Shown here: positions 19,244-29,435 of the stretch, piece after piece
Numbering within the stretch: position 1 is the first letter of the stretch
Layout of the letters: every line of letters starts with the position of its first letter
From: Ardenticatenia bacterium
Lineage (GTDB): Bacteria; Chloroflexota; Anaerolineae; Ardenticatenales; Ardenticatenaceae
Direction: 5' to 3'
DNA: 45,239 nucleotides
Assembly (NCBI GenBank): GCA_030949995.1
Contig: JAUZRY010000032.1
Coordinates: 1-45,239, forward strand
Made by a program: the position numbers and the translations under genes
The notes under the pieces: generated by a model
The model's database searches: none
Seen by the model: only the letters and a program-made list of their open reading frames with translations
Told to the model about the DNA's origin: nothing

Positions 19244-22050
19244 ATGACACACCGGCAGACCCACCTACAGCGCTACGTGGCCGACGCTCCCGAACACCAT
19301 GTGCGTGCTGCCATTCCTCTCGTGTTGGCCGAAAGCGGCGCCTACCGCCTCCACCGCATCGCCTGCCCGGAAGGGACAGCTTGGGCGATCACCCCGGTCG
19401 ATGCCCCTGACGACCCCTTGGCCCACGTCCTGCTCATTCCTCAAGGTGAACAGGCCTCGGCCATTGTGTTCGAGGTGATCCAAGGGGCCTCTGGACGGCA
19501 CGTGGCCGCCCTTCAGAAGCGGCTTGTCGGAGGGCTGCGCCGATATGGCTTCCACGTGGAGCCGGACGCCTCCCCTCGGTCGTCAGCCCCCGACGTCCTC
19601 GTGGTGGTAGGGAGTAGGGGCGAAGGACAAACACTGGCCGTTCGCCTGACGCAAGCGATCGAGCGGTGTGGGCATGTTGTGCACCATGTGTTGGCCGATT
19701 CGCCTCTACATCGCTCGCTGGTGGCGGCAGTACGTCGGGCGCGCTGTGTGGTGGCCGACGTGAGTGTGCCGGCTGGCCGGCGCGCGGCGGTGGAGGCGCT
19801 GCGCCACAACAAGCCACTGGTGCCCGTAGCCCCGGCGGACACAGTGTTGCCCCGCGCCTTTGCCAACCGCGCAGTGCGGTATGTGCTTGGGGACAACGAG
19901 GCCCAGTTCGCCCAAGCCGTCTGTCAGGTCATTCAAGCCCAGCTCCAAGCCGCTCGAGATGGCCGTGGGACACTTCCCGTGCTCTCTTCTTCGCCCGAAC
20001 CCCTCCCCCGCCGAGCCGCCATACGGTTGCCGGCCGTGCGCGTGGAGACCTCGGGCAAGCGCCCCGCTGAGGCCTTGTTGGAGATGCGGCGTCAGATCTA
20101 CCGCCGTATTGCCGTGGATCCGGCTGCCTCCCCCCTAAACCGCCTGCACGCCGCTCGCGTGCTGGCCGCCTCCCGAGACCGTGAACATGCCGCCCGTGCC
20201 TTGGGCGCGCTCACCCAGGTGATTGGCCCCGCCAATGTGGCCCACATGGCCATGGAAGCGTTGGTAGACCTGGGTCAAGCTGCCTTGCCCGTGCTCTGGG
20301 AGCTGGACGCCACGGAGCACCGCCCTGAGCGACTGCTGGAGATCGCCCGGCGCCTTGCCCAAGCGGGCGACCCCCACACGGCACGCCTGCGCCTCGAGGA
20401 GCTGGCCACATACGCCCCCCCAAATGTGCAGCGCGATGCCTTTCGGGCCCTGATCGAACTGGAGCTGACCGACCCCGAGCAGCTTCAGACGTTGGCCCAG
20501 AACGTGCAGGAAGCCGAGCTACGGGTTCAAGCGGCCCTAGGGCTCCGCAAGATCACGGCCACGCGCCACGTGGCCATCACTGTGCTCCAGGAGGTGGCCA
20601 TGACGGCCCCACCTGACGTGGCTCTGCCTGCCGTGAACGGGTTGGTGCCCATACGCCGCAAGGCTGCCGTGGCCGCGTTGGAAAAGGTGGCCCGAGAGGC
20701 CCCTTCCCACGACGTGCGCCTGGAAGCAGCCCGTGCCCTACTCGCCAAGAAACAGCCCGAGGCCGCCCGCCAAGCCTTCTTCCACCTCGCCCTCCACAGC
20801 ACTGAGGAGCACGTCGCCTTGGCCGCGGTGAATGCTCTCCTCGAGGGCGCACAGGCGGACGCCGGCCACCTCGAGCAGCTTCTGCAGGCCGCACGCCTGC
20901 CGGCCGTGCGCCGCGCTGTGGCGTTGCGCCTGGTAGAAACACCGGCCCTGCCCGAATCCCTCTATAGGGAGGCGTTAGCCGTACTCCTGGACGTGGAAGA
21001 GGTCGAACGGACCCTACCTCTTCTCGAACGATTTGTCCGCAGGGCGCGACAGGATACGTCTCGCCGGTGGGCCATCAAGGCCTTGCTCCACGTGGGCGAG
21101 CGGGCGGAGCGCCCCGTGGTGGACGTGCTCCACAGCGCCGACCGGGCCACCGCCATGGCGGTAGCTACGGCCGTGTTACAGGAGCGCCCGCATCCTCGCC
21201 TCGTGCGCCGCGTGGCGGCGTGGCTCATCGCCCGCGGACAGCCGGCCATTGCCGCCTCCGCCCTGGCCGAGCTCGCCTGTCAGCCCGAGACCCCACCGGC
21301 CGAGGCCATGGCCAGCGTGACCACCCTGGTCCACGAGCTGGAGAAGCCCCGCACCAACGGCTTCAAACAAGCCCTCGTTGCCCGCCTGAGCCGGGTGGCC
21401 CAGGAATCACCTCACGCTGACGCCCGCCACGTGGCCCGGCAGGCGCTGCTGCGCCACGCCCCGGCCGCGCTGCCCACCCCCCTGCTGGTGGACGCCCTGA
21501 CGTTGAACGCCCACGTCCCGGCTGCCCTGCAACCGGCCCTGCGGGAGTTAGTACGCACGGCGCCAGCGGCCACACAGCACATCGTCGGGCGCCTGATCGC
21601 CCCGGAGGCCGGTCGAGAGCAGCGCTGGCGCCTGTTGACCTTGCTCTCCGCCTTTCCACCTGACCTGGTGACGACGGCCCTGAGCCAAGTGGTCAGCCGC
21701 GCGTCGGACCCCGAGCTCATCTACGCGGCGGCTGACCGGCTCCTCGCCCTGGGCAGCACCCAAGCGGCCCTCGCCGCTCTGGCCACTCTGGCCGAACGCG
21801 CTGCCGACACCCGCATTCGGCACCAGGCTGTCTACCGTCTGGCCTGCGGGGCAACTTGGCGGCCCGCCTGCTGGAGGCCGTGGCCTCCCACTCCCCCTAC
21901 CCCGAAACTCGTGCCCTGGCCCGCCGTTTCCTGTCCGAACACCCGCCCCAGACCCTCTTGGAGCGGGTGTGGATCAAGGCTGAGCGCCTGGTGGAACGCA
22001 TGGGGTTGGTGGAGGAAGAAGGGGAGACAGGCGTCCGGCGATGGAACTGA
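19244..22050 (+). CDS. HEAT-repeat protein with a TIR-like N-terminal domain (one frameshift)
   Basis: I know no characterised homologue. Residues 1-105 are unassigned. Residues about 115-230 alternate strand and helix: PDVLVVVGSRGEGQTLAV, ERCGHVVHHVL, a helix, ARCVVADVSVP, then EALRHNKPLVPVAP. That order and the last motif recall TIR or deoxyribosyltransferase-like folds, though the usual catalytic Glu is not obvious. From about 290 to 900 the protein is a long series of Ala/Leu-rich helix pairs of HEAT type. The frame breaks at a four-G run (21848-21851, one base missing); the true end is ...LVEEEGETGVRRWN with the stop at 22048-22050. Repaired length about 935. ATG 19244 follows AGGAG at seven bases. 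It overlaps the next gene by ten bases. Confidence 0.65.
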
Positions 22051-24650
22051 AGGCTATTCTCACCCACGAACACGCCGACTTCGATGCCGTTGCCTCCCAA
22101 GCAGCCGCGGCCAAGCTCTACCCCGAGTACGTGCCCCTCCTGCCCCGCCGGGTGAACCGCAATGTGTCCAACTTCATTACCCTCCACTGGGATGCCCTTC
22201 CCTTCAAGCGCGTTGACGACCTCCCGCCGGGCACGCGGATCCGCCACGTCATCTTGGTGGAGACCCAGACCTTGCCCAGCCTGAAGGGGCTTGATCCCGG
22301 GGCAGTGGACTCAGTCACAGTGTTCGACCACCACGGACGCCATCCAGATTTGCCCGCCCACTGGCGCTTCGAGGGAGGACGCACCGGCGCGTGCACGACG
22401 CTGCTCGTGGAAGCCGTGGCCGCACAGCGCCTGCCCCTCTCGCCCGTGGAGGCTACGCTCTTCCTCCTGGGAATCTACGAGGATACCGGGTCCCTCACCT
22501 ACTCGGGGACAACGCCCCGGGACTTGCGGGTGGCCGCCTGGCTGTTGGAACGCGGGGCCAATTTGGATCTCGTCCGGGAATTCCTCGAGCACCCGCTCAG
22601 CGATGCCCAGCGGCAGCTCTACCGCCGCCTGATGGAGCAGGCCGAATTCGTGGACGTGGGCGGGTCTCAAGTGGTCATTGCAGCCGCTCAGGCCGACGAA
22701 TACGTGGAGGAAATCTCCACGCTCGCGCACCTGTTGCGCGACCTGTACGATCCCGATGCCTTGTTCCTGGTCGTCGGCATGGGCCACCACGTCCAAGTGG
22801 TCGCCCGCAGCACCACAGACGCCATTCACGTGGGACGCCTCATGGAGCGCTTGGGCGGGGGAGGTCACGCCCGGGCCGCGGCTGCCTTCGCTGACAACCA
22901 GGAACCGGCCCATGTGGTCAACACGATCAAGGAGCTGGTACGGCAACACGTTCGGCCGGCCGTGACTGTGCGGGACATCATGAGCCGGGGGCGCATCCGC
23001 ACCATCCCGCCCGACATGCCCTTGAAGGAGGCGGCCCGCGAAATGCACCGGTGGGGCCACGAGGGCTTTCCCGTCGTGAACGCCGACGGCAAGGTCGTGG
23101 GCGTGTTGACGCGACGAGATGTGGACCGTGCCCTCCACCACCACTTGGGCAAGGAACCAGTGGCGGCCGTCATGCACACAGGGCCCATCTGGGTCACCCC
23201 CGATGATGGCGTGGAGCGGGTCCAGCGGGTCATGGTGGAGTACAACGTGGGACAGGTGCCCGTCGTCGCAGAGGGGAACATTGTGGGCATCGTGACGCGC
23301 ACCGACTTGATTAACCTGTGGGCCGCAACCTCAACCCGCAACGTGGAGCGGGAGACCATTGTGCGTCGCCTGGAGGACGCCGTGCCCGCCCCGCTGCTGG
23401 CGTTAGTGCGCGCCATCGCTCGGGAGGCCAACCGCATGGGCTATTCCCTCTACTTTGTGGGCGGCTTCGTGCGCGACCTTCTCCTCGGCTATCCCCTCAA
23501 GGACCTTGACCTGGTGGTAGAGGGTGATGCCATCGCCCTGGCACGACGGCTGGCCACACGCTACGGTGGACGGGTCGTAGGCCACCGCCGTTTTGGCACG
23601 GCCAAGTGGATTCTGGGGGAGGGTGAGGGGCCGCGTGACCCGCTCATCACCGCCGAGGGGGTCCCACCCCACATCGACCTGGTCACTGCCCGCACGGAGT
23701 TCTACGAACAACCTTCCGCGCTCCCCACGGTGGAGCAGAGCAACATCAAGCTGGACTTGCACCGGCGCGATTTCACCATCAACACCCTGGCCATTGCCTT
23801 GGACGAGGACCGATACGGCCAACTGCTCGACTTCTACGGCGGCCTGCGCGACCTGCAAGAGGGCATCATCCGGGTGCTCCACAATTTGAGCTTCGTGGAA
23901 GACCCAACGCGCATCCTGCGGGCTGTCCGCTTCGAGCAGCGCCTGGGATTTCGCCTGGAGGAGCGCACAGGGGAGCTGCTGCGTGATTCCTTGGAGCTCC
24001 TGAACCGCGTGAGCGGCGAGCGCCTGCGCCACGAGCTGGAACTCATCGTGGCCGAACCCCGGGCCGTCCAGATGTTGAGGCGCCTCGACACCTTGGGCGC
24101 CTTGCACCACATTGACCCGGCCCTCACCTTCGACGAGGGGGCAGCCGAACGGCTGCGCCGCGTGCACGAGGCCGGCGAGCGGGATTTCGTCGCGGTACTG
24201 GCAGCCTGGCTCTGGCCTCTCCCCTGGCCTGACGTGGCGCGCATTGCCGACAGGTTGGCAGTGCGCGGCCGACAGCGCAAGCCACTGTGGGCTGTCCTGG
24301 CCCTCCGGGACCGCCTGGACATTGTGGGTGACCCGCAGCGCCCCCCTGGGGACGTGGTCGAGGCCATCGAAGCATGTACTTCGGATGAGGCGCCTGTTCG
24401 ATGGGCCGCCCTCCTAGCTGACCACCCCTTGGCCCAGGAGCGCCTCACACGTTACCTGGAGACGTGGCGTCACATTCGTCCGGCCGTGCGCGGTGACCTC
24501 TTGCGGGAGCTGGGAGTGCCGCCAGGCCCCGTCTACAAACACATCCTCAAGGCCGTGCGCCGTGCCCTCTTGAACGGCGAAGTCCAGACTGGTGAGGAAC
24601 AGCGAGCCCTTGCCGAAAGGCTGGCCCGCCAGGCGCTGTCCGAGGGATGA
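22041..24650 (+). CDS. DHH-CBS-CBS-tRNA nucleotidyltransferase fusion (A-adding/CCA-type)
   Basis: The C-terminal half is a class II poly(A) polymerase/tRNA nucleotidyltransferase that completes the tRNA 3' CCA end. The N-terminal half is a DHH phosphoesterase of the NrnA/RecJ type. Order: DHH (HADFDAVASQ at 11-20; FDHHGR at 95-100), DHHA1 with GGGGHARAAA (272-281), two CBS domains (about 309-362 and 373-428), then the catalytic head GGFVRDLLLGYPLKDLDLV (474-492) with the DxD metal pair and RRDFTINTLAI downstream. This architecture is known for the A-adding enzyme of Aquifex, where a separate enzyme adds CC; whether a CC-adding partner exists here cannot be told. 869 residues. Its ATG lies inside the end of the HEAT gene, so the two are translationally coupled. 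Confidence 0.9.
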   Translation: MELKAILTHEHADFDAVASQAAAAKLYPEYVPLLPRRVNRNVSNFITLHWDALPFKRVDDLPPGTRIRHVILVETQTLPSLKGLDPGAVDSVTVFDHHGRHPDLPAHWRFEGGRTGACTTLLVEAVAAQRLPLSPVEATLFLLGIYEDTGSLTYSGTTPRDLRVAAWLLERGANLDLVREFLEHPLSDAQRQLYRRLMEQAEFVDVGGSQVVIAAAQADEYVEEISTLAHLLRDLYDPDALFLVVGMGHHVQVVARSTTDAIHVGRLMERLGGGGHARAAAAFADNQEPAHVVNTIKELVRQHVRPAVTVRDIMSRGRIRTIPPDMPLKEAAREMHRWGHEGFPVVNADGKVVGVLTRRDVDRALHHHLGKEPVAAVMHTGPIWVTPDDGVERVQRVMVEYNVGQVPVVAEGNIVGIVTRTDLINLWAATSTRNVERETIVRRLEDAVPAPLLALVRAIAREANRMGYSLYFVGGFVRDLLLGYPLKDLDLVVEGDAIALARRLATRYGGRVVGHRRFGTAKWILGEGEGPRDPLITAEGVPPHIDLVTARTEFYEQPSALPTVEQSNIKLDLHRRDFTINTLAIALDEDRYGQLLDFYGGLRDLQEGIIRVLHNLSFVEDPTRILRAVRFEQRLGFRLEERTGELLRDSLELLNRVSGERLRHELELIVAEPRAVQMLRRLDTLGALHHIDPALTFDEGAAERLRRVHEAGERDFVAVLAAWLWPLPWPDVARIADRLAVRGRQRKPLWAVLALRDRLDIVGDPQRPPGDVVEAIEACTSDEAPVRWAALLADHPLAQERLTRYLETWRHIRPAVRGDLLRELGVPPGPVYKHILKAVRRALLNGEVQTGEEQRALAERLARQALSEG

Positions 24651-24752
24651 GTCCATTGCTCTGTGCCCCGACACACGGTCGTCCAGCGTTTGACCAAGGT
24701 GAATCATTATGGAAAGCCAGCAGCCCCGGGAGAGAAGAGCAGTGTTACACAC

Positions 24753-25799
24753 TCACTGTGGCGAGGTGGCGGAGAGCTCCACGACCCACTGGGCCACTGT
24801 CCGGTGAACATCTTCCTGTTTCAACAAATTGTTGTGTTGTTCAGGGGGAAGCAACTCGGACAAGTCGAGCACGGTGGCCTCGGGCATGACGAGATCATCC
24901 ACCCTGTCCAAGGGCACAGCGATCTCCGTCTCGTTCACGAGAGCCCGACGCCGGCGCACGGGGGCGCCAACGAGGGTGGAAGCGCTGCGCGCGGAGACGA
25001 CCAAGTCCCCCAAGTTGATGGTGTCTGACCACAGCGTGTATTGCTTCCACGTGATTCGCACGGCCAGGCGAATTTCTCCCCAGAGCAGGGCGGCTTCCAC
25101 GCCCGTTGGCCACTGGTCGGCCCTGTTGAGCCGGCGCAGAAAATCACTGTCGGGCTGGAGTTGGCGTAAGGCCGGGCTGGCGATGAGGTCCACGCCGGGC
25201 AAGTCGGAGAGCAGTTCGCCGATGGCACGGCGCTGCATGGCCGCCAAACGCCCCTGCCAGAGGCGCAACAGGGTGACGGGCTGACCGCGGGGGAAGGGAA
25301 GCCATTCCACCGCCCTGAGGAGCCACCGTCGCCAGTGGTGGTGGGGCAACAGGTCCGTTACCTCGGCCAGGGAGACGCCCAGGTGGGGCGTGCCGACAGT
25401 GATCAGGGCCTTGACAGGGGCGTCGAACAGCGTGCCGAATTGGTCCGGCTGGCGGCGGCTCATCCAGTACCGGGCGATGAGCCCTCCCATGCTAAAGGCA
25501 ATGATGATCACTTCAACCTGGCCTCCCCGCGCACGGCTCTTCTCGGAGAGGCGTCGCACTTGGCTGCGTGCGTCCTCGGGGTGAGGGGCCGGCCGCGTGG
25601 TGAGCCTGGCGGCCAGGCGCCGGATGTCCTCGTAGGCGTTGTACGCCCCATCCTCGTCCCACCCGTAGTGGAAGCGGTGGATCAAGTCGGGGTCCACGTC
25701 CGCCAGGCGCACCAGGGTCTGGAAGAAGCCGGTGTTGGTCCAGAGATCAGGGTGTCCCCCGAAGCCGTGGATGAGCATGAGGGGTTGCAGCCTGGGCAC
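24753..25799 (-). CDS. Alpha/beta hydrolase, PGAP1/lipase-like
   Basis: A 348-residue hydrolase with the oxyanion-loop motif LIHGFGGHPDLW near the start and a nucleophile elbow AFSMGGLIARYWM (Ser of S-M-G-G). VGTPHLGVSL follows, as in lipases and PGAP1-like acyl hydrolases. A likely catalytic His lies near the end (QEDVHRTVAQWV). No signal peptide, so it probably acts in the cytosol. The GTG start at 25799 is taken because the conserved strand begins almost at once. It lies 15 bases after the PAP2 gene, in an apparent recN-PAP2-hydrolase operon. Both neighbours may act on lipids (inference). Substrate unknown. Confidence 0.75.
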   Translation of the reverse strand: MPRLQPLMLIHGFGGHPDLWTNTGFFQTLVRLADVDPDLIHRFHYGWDEDGAYNAYEDIRRLAARLTTRPAPHPEDARSQVRRLSEKSRARGGQVEVIIIAFSMGGLIARYWMSRRQPDQFGTLFDAPVKALITVGTPHLGVSLAEVTDLLPHHHWRRWLLRAVEWLPFPRGQPVTLLRLWQGRLAAMQRRAIGELLSDLPGVDLIASPALRQLQPDSDFLRRLNRADQWPTGVEAALLWGEIRLAVRITWKQYTLWSDTINLGDLVVSARSASTLVGAPVRRRRALVNETEIAVPLDRVDDLVMPEATVLDLSELLPPEQHNNLLKQEDVHRTVAQWVVELSATSPQ

Positions 25800-25814
25800 G
25801 GGCGCGTCATCTCC

Positions 25815-26684
25815 TCAGCGTGATGGGCGCGCGAGGCCGGCGCGCACGAATGTCCACGGGGCTCCTAAGGTCACCCAGGCGCCAGTGAGACCGTAGCGGA
25901 GCAGGTAGCCGGCGGGGGTGGAGGGCAGAATCAGCTTGCCGCCTCCCCAGATCAAGGCGAGCCCGACGAACCCCACGGCCAGGCAGAGCACTCGCTGGCG
26001 CCACGGCCCCCCGGGGGCGAACCTGACCGTGGAGTGCTCCACGACGGCCCCAAGGGAAGCCCCAACCAGCGCGCCCACAGCCCGCACGACCAGCGTGTCC
26101 TCGGTCGAGGGGAGCAAGGTGAGGGGGAGCAAGGCCAGGCCAATGTGGGCACGGGCTGGCAGGCTAACAAGCCACTGCTCCACAGCCGGCCCCCACCGAA
26201 TGACGGCGTACAAGATGAGAGTGCCTATTCCCCACCCGGCCACCACATCATGGGGGAAGTGGACGCCCAAGTAGATGCGCGAGAAGCCGATGAGCGCGCT
26301 CAGCACGACTGCCCACAGGGGCCACAAGCGCCCGCCCGCCGCCCGGGCTATCCATCCCCAGGTGACCACGGCGTTCTGGGCGTGCCCGCTGGGCAGGCCG
26401 TACCCCTCAGCCGGGGTGAGGCGGGCCACGAGTTCCGGTGAGGGGCGGGGTTGTCGGAAGGTCGCTTTCAGAGCCGTGTTCAGCAGACCTGAGAGAATGA
26501 AGAGGAGCGCCACGTAGAGCCCCAGGCGCCGGCTGTAGGCCCACAGCAGCACGGGCACCAAGACCAACAGAAAGCGTTCACCCCCCACGAACGTGAACAA
26601 CAAGAACACCTCGTCCAACAGGGGGTGACGGAACTCCTGAACGGCCTTGATGAAGGTGTAGCCGGCAGCGATGAGCGCGCTCAT
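25815..26684 (-). CDS. PAP2-superfamily membrane phosphatase
   Basis: Integral membrane phosphatase that removes phosphate from lipid phosphates such as phosphatidate or undecaprenyl diphosphate. The three family motifs are present: KATFRQPRP, PSGHA, and SRIYLGVHFPHDV with its catalytic His. Several membrane spans flank these, and extra C-terminal spans bring it to 289 residues, longer than the minimal enzyme. Its ATG overlaps the recN stop by four bases, so it is translated after recN. The actual lipid substrate cannot be decided. Confidence 0.9.
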   Translation of the reverse strand: MSALIAAGYTFIKAVQEFRHPLLDEVFLLFTFVGGERFLLVLVPVLLWAYSRRLGLYVALLFILSGLLNTALKATFRQPRPSPELVARLTPAEGYGLPSGHAQNAVVTWGWIARAAGGRLWPLWAVVLSALIGFSRIYLGVHFPHDVVAGWGIGTLILYAVIRWGPAVEQWLVSLPARAHIGLALLPLTLLPSTEDTLVVRAVGALVGASLGAVVEHSTVRFAPGGPWRQRVLCLAVGFVGLALIWGGGKLILPSTPAGYLLRYGLTGAWVTLGAPWTFVRAGLARPSR

Positions 26685-28432
26685 AGCTCCTGTCCAGCCT
26701 TGCCCTGACGGCGCAGCTCCTCAGCCGCCTCCCGGGCGGAGTGGCCGGTTCCCAACATGCTGGCTAGTTCCCGGAGGCGGCCTTCCTCGTCCAAGGGTTC
26801 CACGCGGGTGACGGTGCGGTCATTGGACTGGACCTTGTAGACGCGGAAGTGGGCGTCCCCAAAGGCGGCCAACTGGGGCAAGTGGGTGATGCAGAGCACC
26901 TGGTGGAGCCGCCCAAGGGCGTGTAGCTTGCGGCCCACAGTGGTTCCCAAGCGCCCGCCCATGCCCGTGTCCACTTCGTCGAAGATGAGCACGGGGGTCT
27001 CGTCTGCCTCGCCCAAGATGGTCTGGAGTGCCAACATGAAGCGGGCCATCTCCCCACCCGAGGCCACACGGGCCAGCGGCTTGGGCGGCTCACCGGGGTT
27101 GGTGCTGATCAGGAACTCGACGCGGTCGAGGCCTGTGGTGTCAAAGGCATAGCGGGCCGATGGGTCCAGGCCAAAGGCCTCGTTGACGGGAGCACCGGTC
27201 GAGTCCTGCTGCCACGTGAAGTGGATCATCAGGCGCGTCTGGCCCATGCGCAGGTGAGCCAGTTCCCGGGCCACCGCCTCGCTGAGCCGGGCCGCGGCCT
27301 GCCGGCGCCGGGCGCTCAGTGCCACGCCGAGCTGCCCGATCTGCTCCAGCAGCCGGGCTTCCAGGTGGCGCAGTTGCGCCAAGCGCTCCTGGGCGCGCGC
27401 TGTCCGCTCCAACTCCGCTCGGGCGTCGGCTGCAGCGCGGAGCACGTCCTCCACGGTGGGGCCATACTTGCGCTTGAGCCTGAAGATCAGGTCGAGGCGC
27501 TGTTCGATCTCCTGAAGTCGGGCGGGATCGTGTTCGATGGTCTCCACGTAGTCGCCCAGGAAACGGGCGACATCGTCGAGCAGCACAAGGGCCTGTTCCA
27601 CCGAGGCCACGTGGGGTTCTAGGCGGGCGTCCAGTTTGGCCAAGTGGTGTAGGGCCCGGAGGGCTCGGCCAATGTGGTCCAAGGCCGGCTCGTGGTCCTC
27701 GCCCCCTCCGTAGAGGAGAGCATACGCTTCCTGGGCCAACTCGGCCAGCCGTTCGGCGTTGATGCGGAGCCGTCGTTCTTCGCGAAGCGCTTCTTCCTCA
27801 CCCGGGTGCAGCCCGGCTTCTTCGATCTCCTGAAGAGTAAAGCGGAGGCGCTCAGCCCGCTGTTCCAGCGCCTCCTGGTCCACAGCCAGCCGGCGCATGG
27901 CGGCGCGGACTTTGCGCAGCTCGCTCACACGATTGGCCAGGCGGGCGCGCAGGGGCTGGGTGCCCGCGTATCTGTCGAGCAAGTTCAGTTGGGCGGCAGG
28001 GCGACGGAGCGCCATGTGCTCTCCCTGGCCGTGGATGTGAATGAGGCGCTCGCCCACTTCCTGGAGCAGGCGTAGGGGCACCGCGCGGCCGTTGATCCGG
28101 CACACGTTGGCCCCCCGAGCCCGGATCTCCCGGGTCAGGATGAGAGTCTCCAGGGGCTCGTCGGCCTCGATCACCCCGTGATCCTCCAGGAGGGGACGTA
28201 GAGCATCAGCCCGAGGCTCGTTCACGAGGAAGAGGCCTTCAACGCGGGCCTGGTGGGCGCCCGCGCGCACGTATTCGCTCAGAGCACGGGCGCCTAAGAG
28301 CAGGCTCATGGCGTCCACGAGGATGGATTTGCCCGCGCCGGTTTCGCCGGTCAACACGTTGAGGCCGGGCTGGAAGCGCAGGTGGACGCGCTCAATGATG
28401 GCGAAGTTCTCCACAGTCAGCTCGAGCAACAT
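26681..28432 (-). CDS. recN: DNA repair protein RecN
   Basis: SMC-like ATPase that acts at DNA double-strand breaks. The N-terminus has LTVENFAIIERVHL and a Walker A motif GETGAGKSIL. Long coiled coil fills the middle. The C-terminal ATPase half shows the signature ARVASGGEMARFMLALQ, Walker B PVLIFDEVDTGMGG and CITHLPQLAAFGDAHF. The start is placed at ATG 28432 (MLLELTVENF), the usual beginning of the family; the frame stays open upstream. Length 583, slightly long but normal. First gene of recN-PAP2-hydrolase. The 190-base gap upstream (28433-28622) shows no clear promoter. Confidence 0.93.
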   Translation of the reverse strand: MLLELTVENFAIIERVHLRFQPGLNVLTGETGAGKSILVDAMSLLLGARALSEYVRAGAHQARVEGLFLVNEPRADALRPLLEDHGVIEADEPLETLILTREIRARGANVCRINGRAVPLRLLQEVGERLIHIHGQGEHMALRRPAAQLNLLDRYAGTQPLRARLANRVSELRKVRAAMRRLAVDQEALEQRAERLRFTLQEIEEAGLHPGEEEALREERRLRINAERLAELAQEAYALLYGGGEDHEPALDHIGRALRALHHLAKLDARLEPHVASVEQALVLLDDVARFLGDYVETIEHDPARLQEIEQRLDLIFRLKRKYGPTVEDVLRAAADARAELERTARAQERLAQLRHLEARLLEQIGQLGVALSARRRQAAARLSEAVARELAHLRMGQTRLMIHFTWQQDSTGAPVNEAFGLDPSARYAFDTTGLDRVEFLISTNPGEPPKPLARVASGGEMARFMLALQTILGEADETPVLIFDEVDTGMGGRLGTTVGRKLHALGRLHQVLCITHLPQLAAFGDAHFRVYKVQSNDRTVTRVEPLDEEGRLRELASMLGTGHSAREAAEELRRQGKAGQEL

Positions 28433-28622
28433 GGCTTTATCCGACTTGGAACGCCACCGGACGGCGAATCCCTCTGGAGATAGTCTCGCCGTAGCCAAGC
28501 GGAATCAGGGCGGATTGGTGGTGCGCATTGGCGTTCCCGTGCTCTATGCCCTTGGGTTGTGCGTGTGTCCTGTCCGTCCCATCGGCGCCCTGTGGTGGAA
28601 TCGGGGCTTCGCCGGAAGATGG

Positions 28623-29433
28623 TTAGCGCAACCTGGCTGTAGCCGTGGCAGCGGCTAGCACCACGTAGAGCCACAGGAAGATGTTCAGGGCCACGGAGAG
28701 CAGCCCGCGCACTGGTGCCCCGCCGACCACGCCGAACCCCAATCCCAGCACGAGGACCCCCAAGATGATGCCGGCCACGGTTGCCACTTGGAGGGGGCGC
28801 CCTCGCTTGCGGGGTACAGCCCGCTCAACGGCCGCGGCCACGGCCCCACCGATGGCCGGGCTCACGAAGAGGAGGAGGAACCAGAAGAGACCGGCGATCA
28901 TCAGGGCGACCAGTGCTCCCGCCGCGCCGGCCACGGTGCTGACTGCCAGGGCCAACGCCACTTGAGAGATCGGCACATCGTAGACGGGAGAGCGGGTGGC
29001 ACGCACACACTCGCGGCAGCGCAGGCCCACGGGATGGCGCACAGCACATGCCGTGCACATGGGACGGCCGCACCGGTTGCAGCGCAACACGGTCTCGCGC
29101 TCGGGGTGGACCGTGCAGTAGAGGGGGGGCTTCGCTCGCGCGTTCGGCCAGGGCGCCTTCCCGTTCCAGCACCTTTTGGAGGGCTGCTCGGGCCTCCTCG
29201 TGGTCGGGCTCCAAGGCCAACACCTGCTCTAAGTAAGCCTTCTTGTCGGCCAAGTTGTCGGTCAAGGTGCTGCGCCAGAGCCAAGCGTCCACGTTGGCCT
29301 CGTCCAATTCCGTGGCGCGGCGGAGCAGCCGGCGGGCGGTCTCCGTGTCCCCGGCCCGCGCCGCGGCGATGCCCTCCCGCAGGAGTTGTTGGCTCATTCG
29401 GCGCGTGTCAGGGGAGTTGTTCGCCATCGCCAT
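28623..29433 (-). CDS. TPR-zinc ribbon membrane protein (one frameshift)
   Basis: A multi-part protein of unknown function. Residues about 10-90 form two TPR-like helix pairs (LLRRATELDEANVDAWLWRS, YLEQVLALEPDHEEARAALQ). A cysteine-rich region CNRCGRPMCTACAVRHPVGLRCREC follows, resembling a B-box or rhomboid-associated zinc finger. The last 120 residues contain three or four membrane spans. The frame breaks in a seven-base homopolymer at 29123-29129 (one base too many): before it reads ...LAERASEAP, after it LYCTVHPERETVLRCNRCG. Repaired length about 269. It starts two bases after the nadK stop and is probably the last gene of hisS-nadK-this. Confidence 0.78.
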
Positions 29434-29435
29434 AG

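Noticed and set aside
22051-22216. C-terminal tail of the HEAT protein frame
   Set aside because: It runs over the start of the nucleotidyltransferase gene after a missing base at 21848-21851; the correct frame stops at 22050.
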